64,000 nucleotides of DNA from Acidobacteriota bacterium (GCA_021781455.1 JAJXWV010000033.1:1-64000); one strand, 5' to 3'; shown: positions 1 to 7,836, numbered from the stretch's first letter. The notes: a model not told the origin generated them from the letters alone. Program-made: numbers and translations.

Positions 1-1
1 G

Positions 2-127
2 GATCTTCGTCGCAAACTGATGAACTACATCAAGCGTTACAACGACGCCCCTCGACCAATCAAGTGGAGCTATGTCGATGTCTCGCGCCGTGTCTTTGGT
101 ACCGATTCATCAAATACACTCCACTAG
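2..127 (+). pseudogene. IS630-family transposase, C-terminal fragment
   Basis: The window opens inside a reading frame that ends with TAG at 125-127. Its last 41 residues include LRRKLMNYIKRYNDAPRPIK and then WSYVDVSRRV, the typical C-terminal tail of IS630/DDE-type transposases. The catalytic DDE region lies upstream of the window, so whether the full gene is intact cannot be judged. No terminal inverted repeat was recognised downstream. It marks the left edge of an accessory patch that also contains the STAND ATPase gene. Confidence 0.7.
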
Positions 128-178
128 GTCATCGGTGAAGTCGTTGACATCTTCTGCGTCGACGTTCCACGGTCTCAT
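110..178 (-). CDS. possible 22-aa ORF, maybe a truncated gene start
   Basis: On the minus strand an ATG at 176-178 is preceded by a good Shine-Dalgarno (AAGGAGAG, about 9 nt upstream). The ORF encodes MRPWNVDAEDVNDFTDDLVE plus two residues before TGA. The peptide is strongly acidic, and its 3' part runs antisense through the end of the transposase frame. It could be the start of a gene cut off by the IS insertion, a true small protein, or chance. No family was recognised. Confidence 0.25.
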   Translation of the reverse strand: MRPWNVDAEDVNDFTDDLVECI

Positions 179-381
179 CGTACGCACTCTCCTTTCCAGA
201 CTGGTCTAACTCCGAATCTCCCGAGTCAGCAAGAACGCCCGCACTTCGCCAGCTTGCGTCCGTCTGCCAGCAATGCCGCGGAATCACTGGACGGGCTTCC
301 TGCTGTACGCGCGGTTCGGTCGCGTGATCTCCTCTTCGCCCTTTCTGACTGGGCGCATTTTGCCTGAACGCCTTAGAAAAG

Positions 382-421
382 GCGACGCGCAACTGTGTCA
401 TGCGAATAAGTTGCGCGTCGC
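382..421. repeat. 13-bp perfect inverted repeat
   Basis: The left arm GCGACGCGCAACT (382-394) and its exact complement (409-421) are separated by 14 nt. There is no T-tract, so it is not an obvious terminator. It may be a REP-like element or the end of a decayed mobile element. Confidence 0.6.
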
Positions 422-786
422 TTGTGTTGTTCTGCCATTCGTCGACCGCTTCGGTGTCAGGCCAGCAGCAAGGATCGTCCAATCGGAGTACGCGCTCTGG
501 TGGCGAAGCACACCGCCGCAGAAAGAAGACATACGCAACTCGGATGCTGCCGCGTTATTGCGCGCCGTCAGCCTTGGCGGCGATTTGCACACATTCGAAT
601 CACTGCGCTTATACGAGGGAACGGCGAGCGGTCGATGCTTCTGGCGTTCGGTGGTGGACCACTGTCTCTTCCGGCAAAACAGTCCGGTAGACCGATTCGA
701 TACTAATAAAGTTGGGGCATTCGGGAATCGAGTGCATTGAAGGTGGAAACTCCGAACGTCCGCAACACGAGAGTGTGGACCCTGCC

Positions 787-836
787 GCACTGTGGAGAGG
801 CGCGCCCAGCCTACCTCGCGCGCCTTTCCACAGTGC
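787..836. repeat. 19-bp inverted repeat with one mismatch
   Basis: GCACTGTGGAGAGGCGCGC (787-805) pairs with 818-836 with a single mismatch and a 12-nt loop. The arms contain a TTTCCACA-like core, one base from a DnaA box. Function unknown. Confidence 0.6.
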
Positions 837-1089
837 TTGGAAGACGCTCCCTCCGCCCGCTCGCCCACGCGTTTCCCACAGGCTCCGCACTTCTGCGACC
901 GGTGCGAGGAAACCTCTTGAGTTCACAGAGAAAACCCGCGATTTCAAGCCCATTCTGTCGTGAGATGCTCGTCAGAAGTTTCCATTTCTAATCCACTCGA
1001 AAACCTGAAGCGGCATAGAGTTAGGGCGTGATGCTGACATGGCCCAGTGATGGCTCAGTTGCCCTGATCCCCTCCTCACGTGGTCTTGC

Positions 1090-3483
1090 TCATCTTCTGC
1101 GACGAGGCGTCTGATCACGCTGATTTGCCCCTTCAGACCTTCGCTTTGGATGTAAATTCGTCGCGGTCCCATTCGACAGGGGCCGACTTGAAGTAACAAC
1201 GTTGCGGCGCGACTTCGCCACTGTGGCGTGCGCCATAAAATCGTTGTCGTGCGCATCCTTGAGCAATTGATGCTTCAGCTTTTCATGCAGCTTTGCATAG
1301 CAGACAAGCAGTGGCTCATACGAGCGCGCTCGCGTCTCTGCTGAGTCAGATTTCACAAGCTGCTCTAGTATCGGCTGACCTTTCCTATACTGTCCAACCT
1401 TCACATAGCTTGCGGCAAGCGCATGCAAAAGCACCGGATCGTTGGGCGTGTCTATACGCGCGACTTCGAATTTATCGATAGCCTCCCGCACCGCCTCCGG
1501 TCGACCAGAGCCTCGCAACAGCATTCCCCATTCCCGAAAGATGCGCGCACGATCCTCGCCCCTAGATGGAGCGTATGCTGCTGCATTCGAATATTGCTCG
1601 AGTGCAGCGCCAATTCGCTTATTGTCGCGGAGCAATTCCGCGTATTCACGGTGAGCTCGCCAGCTACGAGGATTGCGGTCGATCGCTTGATTGAAGTATC
1701 GCTCAGCTTCGTCAGCTCTTCCCTGTCTTCTGTACGCTATCGCGGCGTCAACCAGTACAACGTCCGGCTCCTTTCGGCCTTGCCGGGCAGCGACGACCAG
1801 CTGGCGACGGTCCTCATCATCGATGTCCTTGCCCTCGTACCACTCGGAGAGGCGTTGCCGCATGCGCTGCTCTTCACCGGCGGACCGCTGTAACTCGCCA
1901 TACGCAAACCTTCGTGTAATGGGTAGACATCGCATCGAAAGGTCGCTGACACGGTCGTCCCAGACTCTTTCGATCAGCGAGCAAGAACTCAACTCCTCGA
2001 TCGAGGACTCCACTGCGTCAAGACTCAACCCGGAGGCAACGGCAATAGCCTCAATCGGCTGCGCCTTCTCGCTAAGCGTCAGCGCCGCCAGGACGGTTTT
2101 CGCCTCTTGCGAGAGGCCGACGTGGACGCGCCTGAAACAGAATTCGAGCAACTCTTCGTCTTTTGCCGAGGAGGTGATGAGAGCGGTGGCGAGGCGGAGT
2201 GCGGACTCGATGTTCCTTGAGTGTCCGATCAGCCATTGCAGCGCGAGCGGAACCGCCGAGCACGCTTTCACGATTCGCTGCTTCTCGGCGGCGGAGGCGT
2301 TTCGCAGGTGCGAACGGCCCAGGGCATTTGCGTAATGATCGAAGAATCGAGTTGCCTCACCCTCGCTCAGTGGTCCAACGGTGATCGGAAACGCTGCCGT
2401 TCGAACAGTTGCTGTTCGAGACGTTGTGATGGCCTTCACCGGCTTAGGAAGCGTCTCAAGAAACGCAACGACGCGGCCGTCGTCGACAGTCTCGAGGTTG
2501 TCCACGAACAACAGCAGATTAGCGTCCGGAAGCAGTGACCGCAGCGTTTCCTCCCGGGCTTTAACCGGTTCGTCCGCAAGCTCCGAAAAGCCGAGTACCT
2601 CCGATAACTGGTTTAGAAGATCTTCATATGAGGACAGCGTCGCGTCAACGGGCTTTATGCCGGCCTGTGTCAATTCTCGATCTTTGGCACTGACCGACAC
2701 GATGAAGTCATACTGCCGTTCTTTATAGGCCTCCAGCACAGCCCAGCAGGCCAGGGCAGTTTTGCCAATTCCCCCAATACCGCTTAGCGTGGTGACGTAT
2801 GTCCGCTCATCGCGCAATGCTGCCTTGACCTTGGGGCAAAGCTCATCCCGAATCACAAACTCAGACCAATCGGGTCGCAGTATCCTTATGCTAGGCTCGC
2901 TGACCAGAAAGTGGGCATCTGGCGACGGCAGCCTGTGTCTGGCTAAATACTCGTCGGCTGTAGACCCGCGATAAATTCGCGTTGAATCGTTTTCTCTAAC
3001 GCAAAGGTCGCCGCGGGTGAATCGGCGTTCGCCAGCACGCACCGGCGCGTCACTACGCATCCGTAACGGTACGACGCCTCGAGGCGGAATTAGCGCAACA
3101 CCGAGGTATCGCTGGTCAGACTGAATGAACTCGCGAGAGAACTCGACCCAAACCGCATCACCGATGTAACGCCTGAGGCGGTCATTGAAGCGCTTAGCGT
3201 CGAGAACGTCACGCGTTCCGCGAAACTTCAAGGAGTTGTCATCGATCCCAAAGATTAGTACACCGCCTTTTTGGTTGTGGAAGGCGGCCACGTCTGCAGC
3301 GATGTCAGCCCAGACAACCTCATGTTCAGCCCTCAAGCTCGGCAGTCCCAGCTTGAAGTCCCACAGTTCAGTCTCCCGTTTGAAACCCCTGCGGACTTCA
3401 GGAATGCCACATTCCTCGCTAAAAAGCTCGTGCAAAACATCGGACACGTCTCTCTTGCGAATTGATCTCTCTAACTCTTCCAT
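1090..3483 (-). CDS. AlbA_2 domain-STAND NTPase-TPR protein (putative defence/sensor ATPase)
   Basis: This 797-aa protein has three visible parts. Residues about 34-165 match the Schlafen-type AlbA_2 putative nucleic-acid-binding fold (GGVLIFGIDD at 73-82). Residues about 200-440 are a STAND/NB-ARC-like ATPase with Walker A GIGGIGKT (235-242), Walker B LLLFVDNLE (323-331), a TTSR motif (353-356) and a GLPLAL-like AVPLAL (410-415). A winged-helix-like segment (about 447-510) follows, then TPR-like helices (about 575-735). The last 60 residues are basic and low-complexity. STAND proteins of this layout usually have an effector or binding N-terminus, a switch ATPase and a ligand-sensing repeat region. 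Nucleic-acid binding and an anti-phage role are inference, helped by the neighbouring IS remnant. The ATG at 3481-3483 has only a weak GGGA upstream. Confidence 0.8.
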   Translation of the reverse strand: MEELERSIRKRDVSDVLHELFSEECGIPEVRRGFKRETELWDFKLGLPSLRAEHEVVWADIAADVAAFHNQKGGVLIFGIDDNSLKFRGTRDVLDAKRFNDRLRRYIGDAVWVEFSREFIQSDQRYLGVALIPPRGVVPLRMRSDAPVRAGERRFTRGDLCVRENDSTRIYRGSTADEYLARHRLPSPDAHFLVSEPSIRILRPDWSEFVIRDELCPKVKAALRDERTYVTTLSGIGGIGKTALACWAVLEAYKERQYDFIVSVSAKDRELTQAGIKPVDATLSSYEDLLNQLSEVLGFSELADEPVKAREETLRSLLPDANLLLFVDNLETVDDGRVVAFLETLPKPVKAITTSRTATVRTAAFPITVGPLSEGEATRFFDHYANALGRSHLRNASAAEKQRIVKACSAVPLALQWLIGHSRNIESALRLATALITSSAKDEELLEFCFRRVHVGLSQEAKTVLAALTLSEKAQPIEAIAVASGLSLDAVESSIEELSSCSLIERVWDDRVSDLSMRCLPITRRFAYGELQRSAGEEQRMRQRLSEWYEGKDIDDEDRRQLVVAARQGRKEPDVVLVDAAIAYRRQGRADEAERYFNQAIDRNPRSWRAHREYAELLRDNKRIGAALEQYSNAAAYAPSRGEDRARIFREWGMLLRGSGRPEAVREAIDKFEVARIDTPNDPVLLHALAASYVKVGQYRKGQPILEQLVKSDSAETRARSYEPLLVCYAKLHEKLKHQLLKDAHDNDFMAHATVAKSRRNVVTSSRPLSNGTATNLHPKRRSEGANQRDQTPRRRR

Positions 3484-3515
3484 GTCACATCCCGTCTAAT
3501 CTCACAAAACGAACA

Positions 3516-3536
3516 AGGGCGGCCCGCGGCCGCCCT
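3516..3536 (-). terminator. GC-rich hairpin, probable terminator after nrdJ and the 44-aa gene
   Basis: AGGGCGGCC (3516-3524) pairs perfectly with 3528-3536 around a 3-nt loop. On the minus strand it is followed by a modest T-rich stretch (TTGTTCGTTTTG). It lies between the 44-aa gene and the STAND gene and would separate their transcripts. Confidence 0.55.
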
Positions 3537-3591
3537 GTACTTCACCTCGCGCCTGTACCTGCGCGGTGGGACTGAGCCATTCACCGGACGA

Positions 3592-3624
3592 CTACGAACA
3601 CCCGCCGGTGCTGCCGCAGTTGAG
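3592..3624. repeat. second copy of the nrdJ 3' end (33-bp direct repeat)
   Basis: This 33-nt stretch matches the true nrdJ end (3771-3803) at 31 of 33 positions. On the minus strand it reads LNCGSTGGCS-stop, against LNCGSTSGCS-stop in NrdJ. The two copies are 179 bp apart, so in different frames, and they flank the 44-aa gene. Confidence 0.85.
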
Positions 3625-3626
3625 AA

Positions 3627-3761
3627 TTAGCGTTTCCTATTCGGCCGTTGCGTCAGGGCGCTACCGGCGGCGGTTTTAGCGTTCTTGGATGCGTTCGCAG
3701 AACGGAGGGTCTTCGACGCCGCCGTACCGGCCTTCTTGCTGGTCACTTCGTTCCGTGCCAT
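3627..3761 (-). CDS. 44-aa basic Lys/Ala/Ser-rich small protein
   Basis: ATG at 3759-3761 follows a strong Shine-Dalgarno, AGGAG, about 7 nt upstream; the SD directly abuts the nrdJ stop codon. The 44-residue product begins MARNEVTSKKAGTAASKTLR and ends in a basic tail (RPNRKR), with a KTAAGSAL segment in between. It resembles short SK..AS..LR / KTAAGSAL proteins annotated as hypothetical in many bacteria (recalled, not checked). It is probably cotranscribed with nrdJ. No function is known; the strong positive charge would fit binding to nucleic acid or another polyanion, but that is speculation. Confidence 0.7.
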   Translation of the reverse strand: MARNEVTSKKAGTAASKTLRSANASKNAKTAAGSALTQRPNRKR

Positions 3762-3770
3762 ATCGATCTC

Positions 3771-6700
3771 CTACGAGCACCCGCTGGTGCTGCCGCAGTT
3801 GAGGCATTTGTAGCAGGCGCCGTTGCGCACCATGATCGAGCCGCAGTCAGAGCACGACGGAGCGTCCTGCTGGAAACGGATCGGCGGAGCGCCTGTCTTC
3901 GAGTTCGGGGCGTCGGCATCTCTGGCCGGCATCACGAAGCCGACTATTTTCGTGGAGTCTTGAGTCCCGAGTCCTGAGTCCTGAGTGGAGGACGCGCGGC
4001 CGTGAACGTGCGGGAGCTCGCCGGCCGCGGTCACCGACGAGGCCACGTTGTCGATGAAGGCGACGTCCTTCGCGGTCGGCTTGGCCAGGTTCGGGTCGGC
4101 TTTCGCGGGGGCGGAGTCGGACTTCGCGGCCGGATCCGTAGACGCCGGGGGGACAGGCTGGAAAGCCTGTCCTACACCGGGCTTGGGCTCGTCGCGCAGG
4201 ATCACGCCGGCTTCGGCCTGGCTCTCGCGCGGCAGGAACTTGATGGCCAGCCACTTGAAAATGTAGTCCATGATCGACTTCGCCATCGGGATCTCGGGAT
4301 TGCGCGTGAATCCCGAGGGCTCGAAGCGCGTGTGCGTGAACTTGTCGACCAGCAGCTGCAGCGGCACGCCGTGCTGTAAGGCCAGCGAGGTCATCGTGGC
4401 AAACGAGTCCATCAACCCCGAGATCGTCGAGCCTTCCTTGGCCATGGTGATGAAGATCTCGCCCGGAGTTCCATCCTCGTACTTGCCGACCGTGATGTAA
4501 CCCTCGTGGCCGCCGATCGAGAACTTGTGCGTGATGGCCGCGCGCTCGTCGGGCAGTTTGCGCCTAACAGCCGTCGGCTGCACGCCGAGCTGATCGAGGC
4601 CGCTCTTGTCCTTCGCCGTCGACAGCGGCTGCGAGCGTTTGCAGCCGTCGCGATAGACGGCTACGGCCTTCAATCCCAGCTTCCACGCCTCGTAATACGC
4701 CTGCTCGATCTCTTCGACTGTGGCGTTGGCCGGCATGTTGATGGTCTTGGAGATGGCGCCGCTGATGAACGGCTGAACGGCCCCCATCATCTTCAGATGG
4801 CCCTGATAATGGATCGAGCGCGTGCCGTTGGCCGGCTTGAAGGCGCAATCGAACACCGCCAGGTGCGCATCGAGCAGATGCGGCGCGCCTTCGATCGTGT
4901 CGTTCTCGTCGATGAACTGCACGATTTCCACGACCTGCCTGGCGTCATAGCCGAGGCGCTTGAGGGCCACCGGGACGGTCTGGTTGACGATCTTCAGCAT
5001 TCCGCCGCCGACGAGCTTCTTGTACTTCACAAGAGCGATGTCGGGCTCGATGCCGGTGGTGTCGCAGTCCATCATGAAGGCGATCGTTCCCGTCGGGGCG
5101 AGCACCGAGATCTGGGCATTGCGGTACCCGTGATCCTGCCCTAACGCATACGCCTCGTCCCAGACACCCGTCGCGGCCTCGGCCAGATCGGCCGGGAGGC
5201 TCCTGTTGTTGATGCGATAGGCGGCGCGGCGGTGCTTGTCGATGACGTGCAGGAACGGCTGCTCGTTGACCGCGTAACCGGCGAACGGGCCGATCTTCGA
5301 GGCGATGCGCGCCGACTGGGCGTACGACTCGCCGGAGAGGATGGAGGTCATTGCCGCGGCGTACTCGCGACCCTCCTCGGAGTCGTACGGCAGGCCGCGG
5401 GCCATGAGCAGCGCGCCGAGGTTCGCGTAGCCGATGCCGAGCGGGCGGAAGGCGTGGGAGTTCTTCTCGATGGCCGGAGTCGGGTACGACGCGTAGTCGA
5501 CTGTGATCTCCTGGGCGGTGATGACGGTGCGTAGCGCGGCGCGATACGACTCGACGTCGAACACGCCGCTGTTGCCGTTGTAGAACTTCATCAGGTTCAG
5601 CGAGGCCAGATTGCACGCGGAGTCGTCGAGGAACATGTACTCCGAGCAGGGATTGCTGGCGTTGATGCGCGCGGTGTTCGGGCAGGGATGCCAGTCGTTG
5701 ACCGTGGTGTCGAACTGCATGCCCGGATCGCCGCACACCCAGGCCGACTCGGCCATGCGGCGCATCATGTCGCGGGCCTTGTACGTGCCCATCTTGTGTT
5801 TCGGCTCGACGACCGACCAGGTCGACCAGTCGCCGTCGTGCTCGTACGCCTTCATGAACTCGTCGGTCACCCGGACGGAGTGGTTGGCGTTCTGGAACTG
5901 CACGGAGTCGTAGGCGCCGCCGGGCGCGTTGAAGGCACCTTCATAGCCGGCCTCGATCAGGGCCCAGGCCTTCTTCTCTTCCTTCTCCTTCGACTCGATG
6001 AAGTCGAGGATGTCGGGATGGTCGATGTTGAGGATGACCATCTTGGCGGCGCGGCGCGTCTTGCCGCCGCTCTTGATCACGCCGGCAAACGAGTCGTAGC
6101 CGCGCATGAACGAGACCGGTCCCGAGGCCGTGCCGCCGCCGGCGAGGAACTCGCGCGAAGAGCGGATGTTGGAGAGGTTCGATCCCGTCCCGCTTCCGTA
6201 CTTGAACAGCATCCCCTCGGTCTTGGCCAGGCCGAGGATCGAGTCCATCGTGTCGGCGACTGAGTTGATGAAGCAGGCCGAGCACTGCGGCTTCGGCTCG
6301 ATGCCGACGTTGAACCAGACCGGGGAATTGAAGGAGGCCATCTGGTAGAGGAGGATGTGGGTGAGCTCGTCGCGGAATGTGTCGCCGTCTTCCGCGGTGG
6401 CGAAGTAGCCGCCCGTGCGACCCCACTCGGTGATGGTGCGGACCACGCGGCCAATGAGCTGGCGGACGCTCGTCTCACGGTCGGGCGTGCCGAGGTGGCC
6501 GCGGAAGTACTTCGAGACGACGACGTTGGTCGCCATCTGCGACCAGAACTTCGGCATCTCCACGTCCTTCTGCTCGAAGACGATCTCGCCGCGCTCGTTG
6601 GTGATGGTGGCGCTGCGCATCTCCCACTCGCAGGTGTCGTAGACGTCGACGCCCGGTTTGGTGAACCAGCGCTCGACGATGATGCCGCCTCCTTTGGTTT

Positions 6701-6773
6701 CCTTTCTCCCGCCTTTCTTCGGGGCGCCGGAACGCGCGCGCAACGACTGCGTCGTCACATCGATGGCCGTCAT
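3771..6773 (-). CDS. nrdJ: adenosylcobalamin-dependent (class II) ribonucleotide reductase
   Basis: This 1000-aa enzyme reduces ribonucleotides to deoxyribonucleotides using a B12-generated thiyl radical, independent of oxygen. The catalytic barrel carries the NPCSE active-site motif (Asn, radical Cys, Glu), CSACFINS and the FKYGSGTGSNLS loop. The C-terminus has a zinc-ribbon/redox tail (CSDCGS, CYKCLNCGS, GCS). ATG at 6773 is chosen because AGGAG lies 6 nt upstream; a longer frame to 6854 only reads through repeat DNA. The linker before the zinc ribbon has absorbed two repeat elements: a palindrome (4151-4172, read as VGQAFQPVPP) and 7-bp repeats (3957-3989, read as TQDSGLGTQDS). It is a likely NrdR target, but no NrdR box was recognised upstream. 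Confidence 0.95.
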   Translation of the reverse strand: MTAIDVTTQSLRARSGAPKKGGRKETKGGGIIVERWFTKPGVDVYDTCEWEMRSATITNERGEIVFEQKDVEMPKFWSQMATNVVVSKYFRGHLGTPDRETSVRQLIGRVVRTITEWGRTGGYFATAEDGDTFRDELTHILLYQMASFNSPVWFNVGIEPKPQCSACFINSVADTMDSILGLAKTEGMLFKYGSGTGSNLSNIRSSREFLAGGGTASGPVSFMRGYDSFAGVIKSGGKTRRAAKMVILNIDHPDILDFIESKEKEEKKAWALIEAGYEGAFNAPGGAYDSVQFQNANHSVRVTDEFMKAYEHDGDWSTWSVVEPKHKMGTYKARDMMRRMAESAWVCGDPGMQFDTTVNDWHPCPNTARINASNPCSEYMFLDDSACNLASLNLMKFYNGNSGVFDVESYRAALRTVITAQEITVDYASYPTPAIEKNSHAFRPLGIGYANLGALLMARGLPYDSEEGREYAAAMTSILSGESYAQSARIASKIGPFAGYAVNEQPFLHVIDKHRRAAYRINNRSLPADLAEAATGVWDEAYALGQDHGYRNAQISVLAPTGTIAFMMDCDTTGIEPDIALVKYKKLVGGGMLKIVNQTVPVALKRLGYDARQVVEIVQFIDENDTIEGAPHLLDAHLAVFDCAFKPANGTRSIHYQGHLKMMGAVQPFISGAISKTINMPANATVEEIEQAYYEAWKLGLKAVAVYRDGCKRSQPLSTAKDKSGLDQLGVQPTAVRRKLPDERAAITHKFSIGGHEGYITVGKYEDGTPGEIFITMAKEGSTISGLMDSFATMTSLALQHGVPLQLLVDKFTHTRFEPSGFTRNPEIPMAKSIMDYIFKWLAIKFLPRESQAEAGVILRDEPKPGVGQAFQPVPPASTDPAAKSDSAPAKADPNLAKPTAKDVAFIDNVASSVTAAGELPHVHGRASSTQDSGLGTQDSTKIVGFVMPARDADAPNSKTGAPPIRFQQDAPSCSDCGSIMVRNGACYKCLNCGSTSGCS

Positions 6774-6800
6774 GTCCTCTCCTTCCATCCCCCGGGGCGA

Positions 6801-6873
6801 GGCTCCTGGCTCTTGGCTGTCGGCTCTTGGGAAAAGCGGCCTCCCAAGAGCCAAGAGCTAAGAGCCAACAGCC
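6801..6873. repeat. inverted short-period repeat (GGCTCTT / AAGAGCC)
   Basis: Copies of a GGCTCTTG-like unit, period about 7, run to 6830. After a short loop the complement (CCAAGAGCTAAGAGCCAACA) runs to 6873. It overlaps the region just upstream of the nrdJ start. A second copy of the same family lies at 7155-7228. Confidence 0.8.
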
Positions 6874-7154
6874 GAACGGCCCCTTCGCAATAACAAAAAA
6901 TGCGACAAAAAAATGTAGAGGAGGAAAAATCGAGTGGGCGGAAGGATGTCGGATGGCGTCTGCGGCTCGCCCGGCGTCGTCGATCCCGGTTCGATCAGAG
7001 GATCTCAAGGAAGTGTGGCCCCGGAGGTCCCCAAATCGGTCAAATCAGGATGACGGCGGCGGCGTTCTACCTCATCCAGCGAGCAGCGCGTTCAAACGAG
7101 TTCCCTCACTCCCGATCTTTCGTCCCCTACCTCCCCCTACACGGCCGACCGCCC

Positions 7155-7228
7155 GGCTATTGGCTCTTAGCTGTTGGCTCTTGGGGGTTTCGGCCCTCCC
7201 AAGAGCCAAGAGCTAAGAGCCAGGAGCC
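7155..7228. repeat. inverted short-period repeat, second copy of the GGCTCTT family
   Basis: The arms GGCTCTTAGCTGTTGGCTCT and CCAAGAGCTAAGAGCCAGGA flank a GC-rich loop. The arrangement is nearly the same as at 6801-6873, and a shorter relative lies at 54376-54432. Confidence 0.8.
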
Positions 7229-7245
7229 GTGCTGGGCGGCGACAA

Positions 7246-7398
7246 CTAGCGAACTGCAGAACGGATCAACGAAGGCGTCCGGGTCTGTGGCACGTTCGAT
7301 TTGACCTTCAGAGTGACCTGATAATCGCGAATCTGAAGCGAGACCGAGCGAATCGGAAGACGGGTGCCAAGACGCGACTGCTGATTCAATTCCTTCAT
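7246..7398 (-). CDS. possible 50-aa protein with strong ribosome-binding site
   Basis: ATG at 7396-7398 is preceded by GGGAGGA about 3 nt upstream, one of the best Shine-Dalgarno sequences in the window. The ORF runs to TAG at 7246 and encodes 50 residues starting MKELNQQSRLGTRLPIRSVS, with an alternating hydrophobic stretch SLQIRDYQVTLKVK in the middle that could form beta strands. No family was recognised. It sits alone between nrdJ and the candidate origin. The ribosome-binding site and position favour a real gene; codon evidence is too short to decide. Confidence 0.4.
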   Translation of the reverse strand: MKELNQQSRLGTRLPIRSVSLQIRDYQVTLKVKSNVPQTRTPSLIRSAVR

Positions 7399-7543
7399 TG
7401 TCCTCCCTCACAATCACTCAGTTGTCTTGTATGGCGACAACCTACGCTCGGCCCTGAGCGAAGTCAAGAGCAGCACCCCAAGATCTTGTGGTTGCTTCAT
7501 CACAGACCACAACATCGTGAGTAACCCACAAGATTTCAACAGG

Positions 7544-7836
7544 TTACGCACAAGCGCATGTTCGCGGATTTCCGCCGTATTTCCACCGCCCATCCGCCGC
7601 TTCTCCACCGCTTATCCACCGGAAATCCGCAGAGTTTTTCACAGGAAGAACAGGCGGATTCCACAGAATTTCCACTGCTTTTCCACGCGTTTTGCACAGG
7701 ATTTTCATAACTGATTTCAGTGCGCATTCTGCTTCTCTTTTCCACAAGCAATTCAGATCATTTCCGCAGGAATTAGCGGACTCGACCGATGAGAAAAATG
7801 GCGAAAGAGAGGCGACGACGGAAGTGGTGTGGAAAA
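7544..7836. other. candidate replication origin: cluster of DnaA-box-like sites
   Basis: Against the DnaA-box consensus TTWTNCACA there are four perfect matches: 7635-7643 (TTTTTCACA), 7690-7698 (TTTTGCACA) and 7738-7746 (TTTTCCACA) on the plus strand, and 7828-7836 on the minus strand. One-mismatch sites lie at 7544-7552, 7612-7620 and 7679-7687. Such density within 300 bp of gene-free DNA is typical of oriC. dnaA itself is not nearby, which is common outside model organisms. A non-origin DnaA-binding locus is the alternative. Confidence 0.5.

Larger units (their letters stand above)
128..1089. other. about 960 bp without a recognisable gene
   Basis: Several overlapping ORFs of 80-156 codons exist on both strands here, but none has a recognisable domain or a sensible start site. 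Two strong hairpins lie inside (382-421 and 787-836). Together with the transposase remnant it reads as decayed mobile or intergenic DNA next to the STAND gene. Confidence 0.5.
6774..7245. other. nrdJ upstream region without a supported gene
   Basis: It contains two inverted short-period repeats (6801-6873 and 7155-7228) and an A-rich stretch near 6893-6928. No coding frame with domain or start support was found. No B12 riboswitch or NrdR box could be recognised by eye, although the nrdJ promoter must lie here. Confidence 0.5.

Noticed and set aside
273-868. Overlapping ORFs of 94-156 codons on both strands
   Set aside because: They mutually overlap, lack ribosome-binding sites and domains, and cross a hairpin; they look like chance frames.
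6774-7245. B12 riboswitch or NrdR boxes upstream of nrdJ
   Set aside because: No B12-box core or NrdR-type palindrome could be recognised on the minus strand; a covariance-model search would be needed to exclude them.
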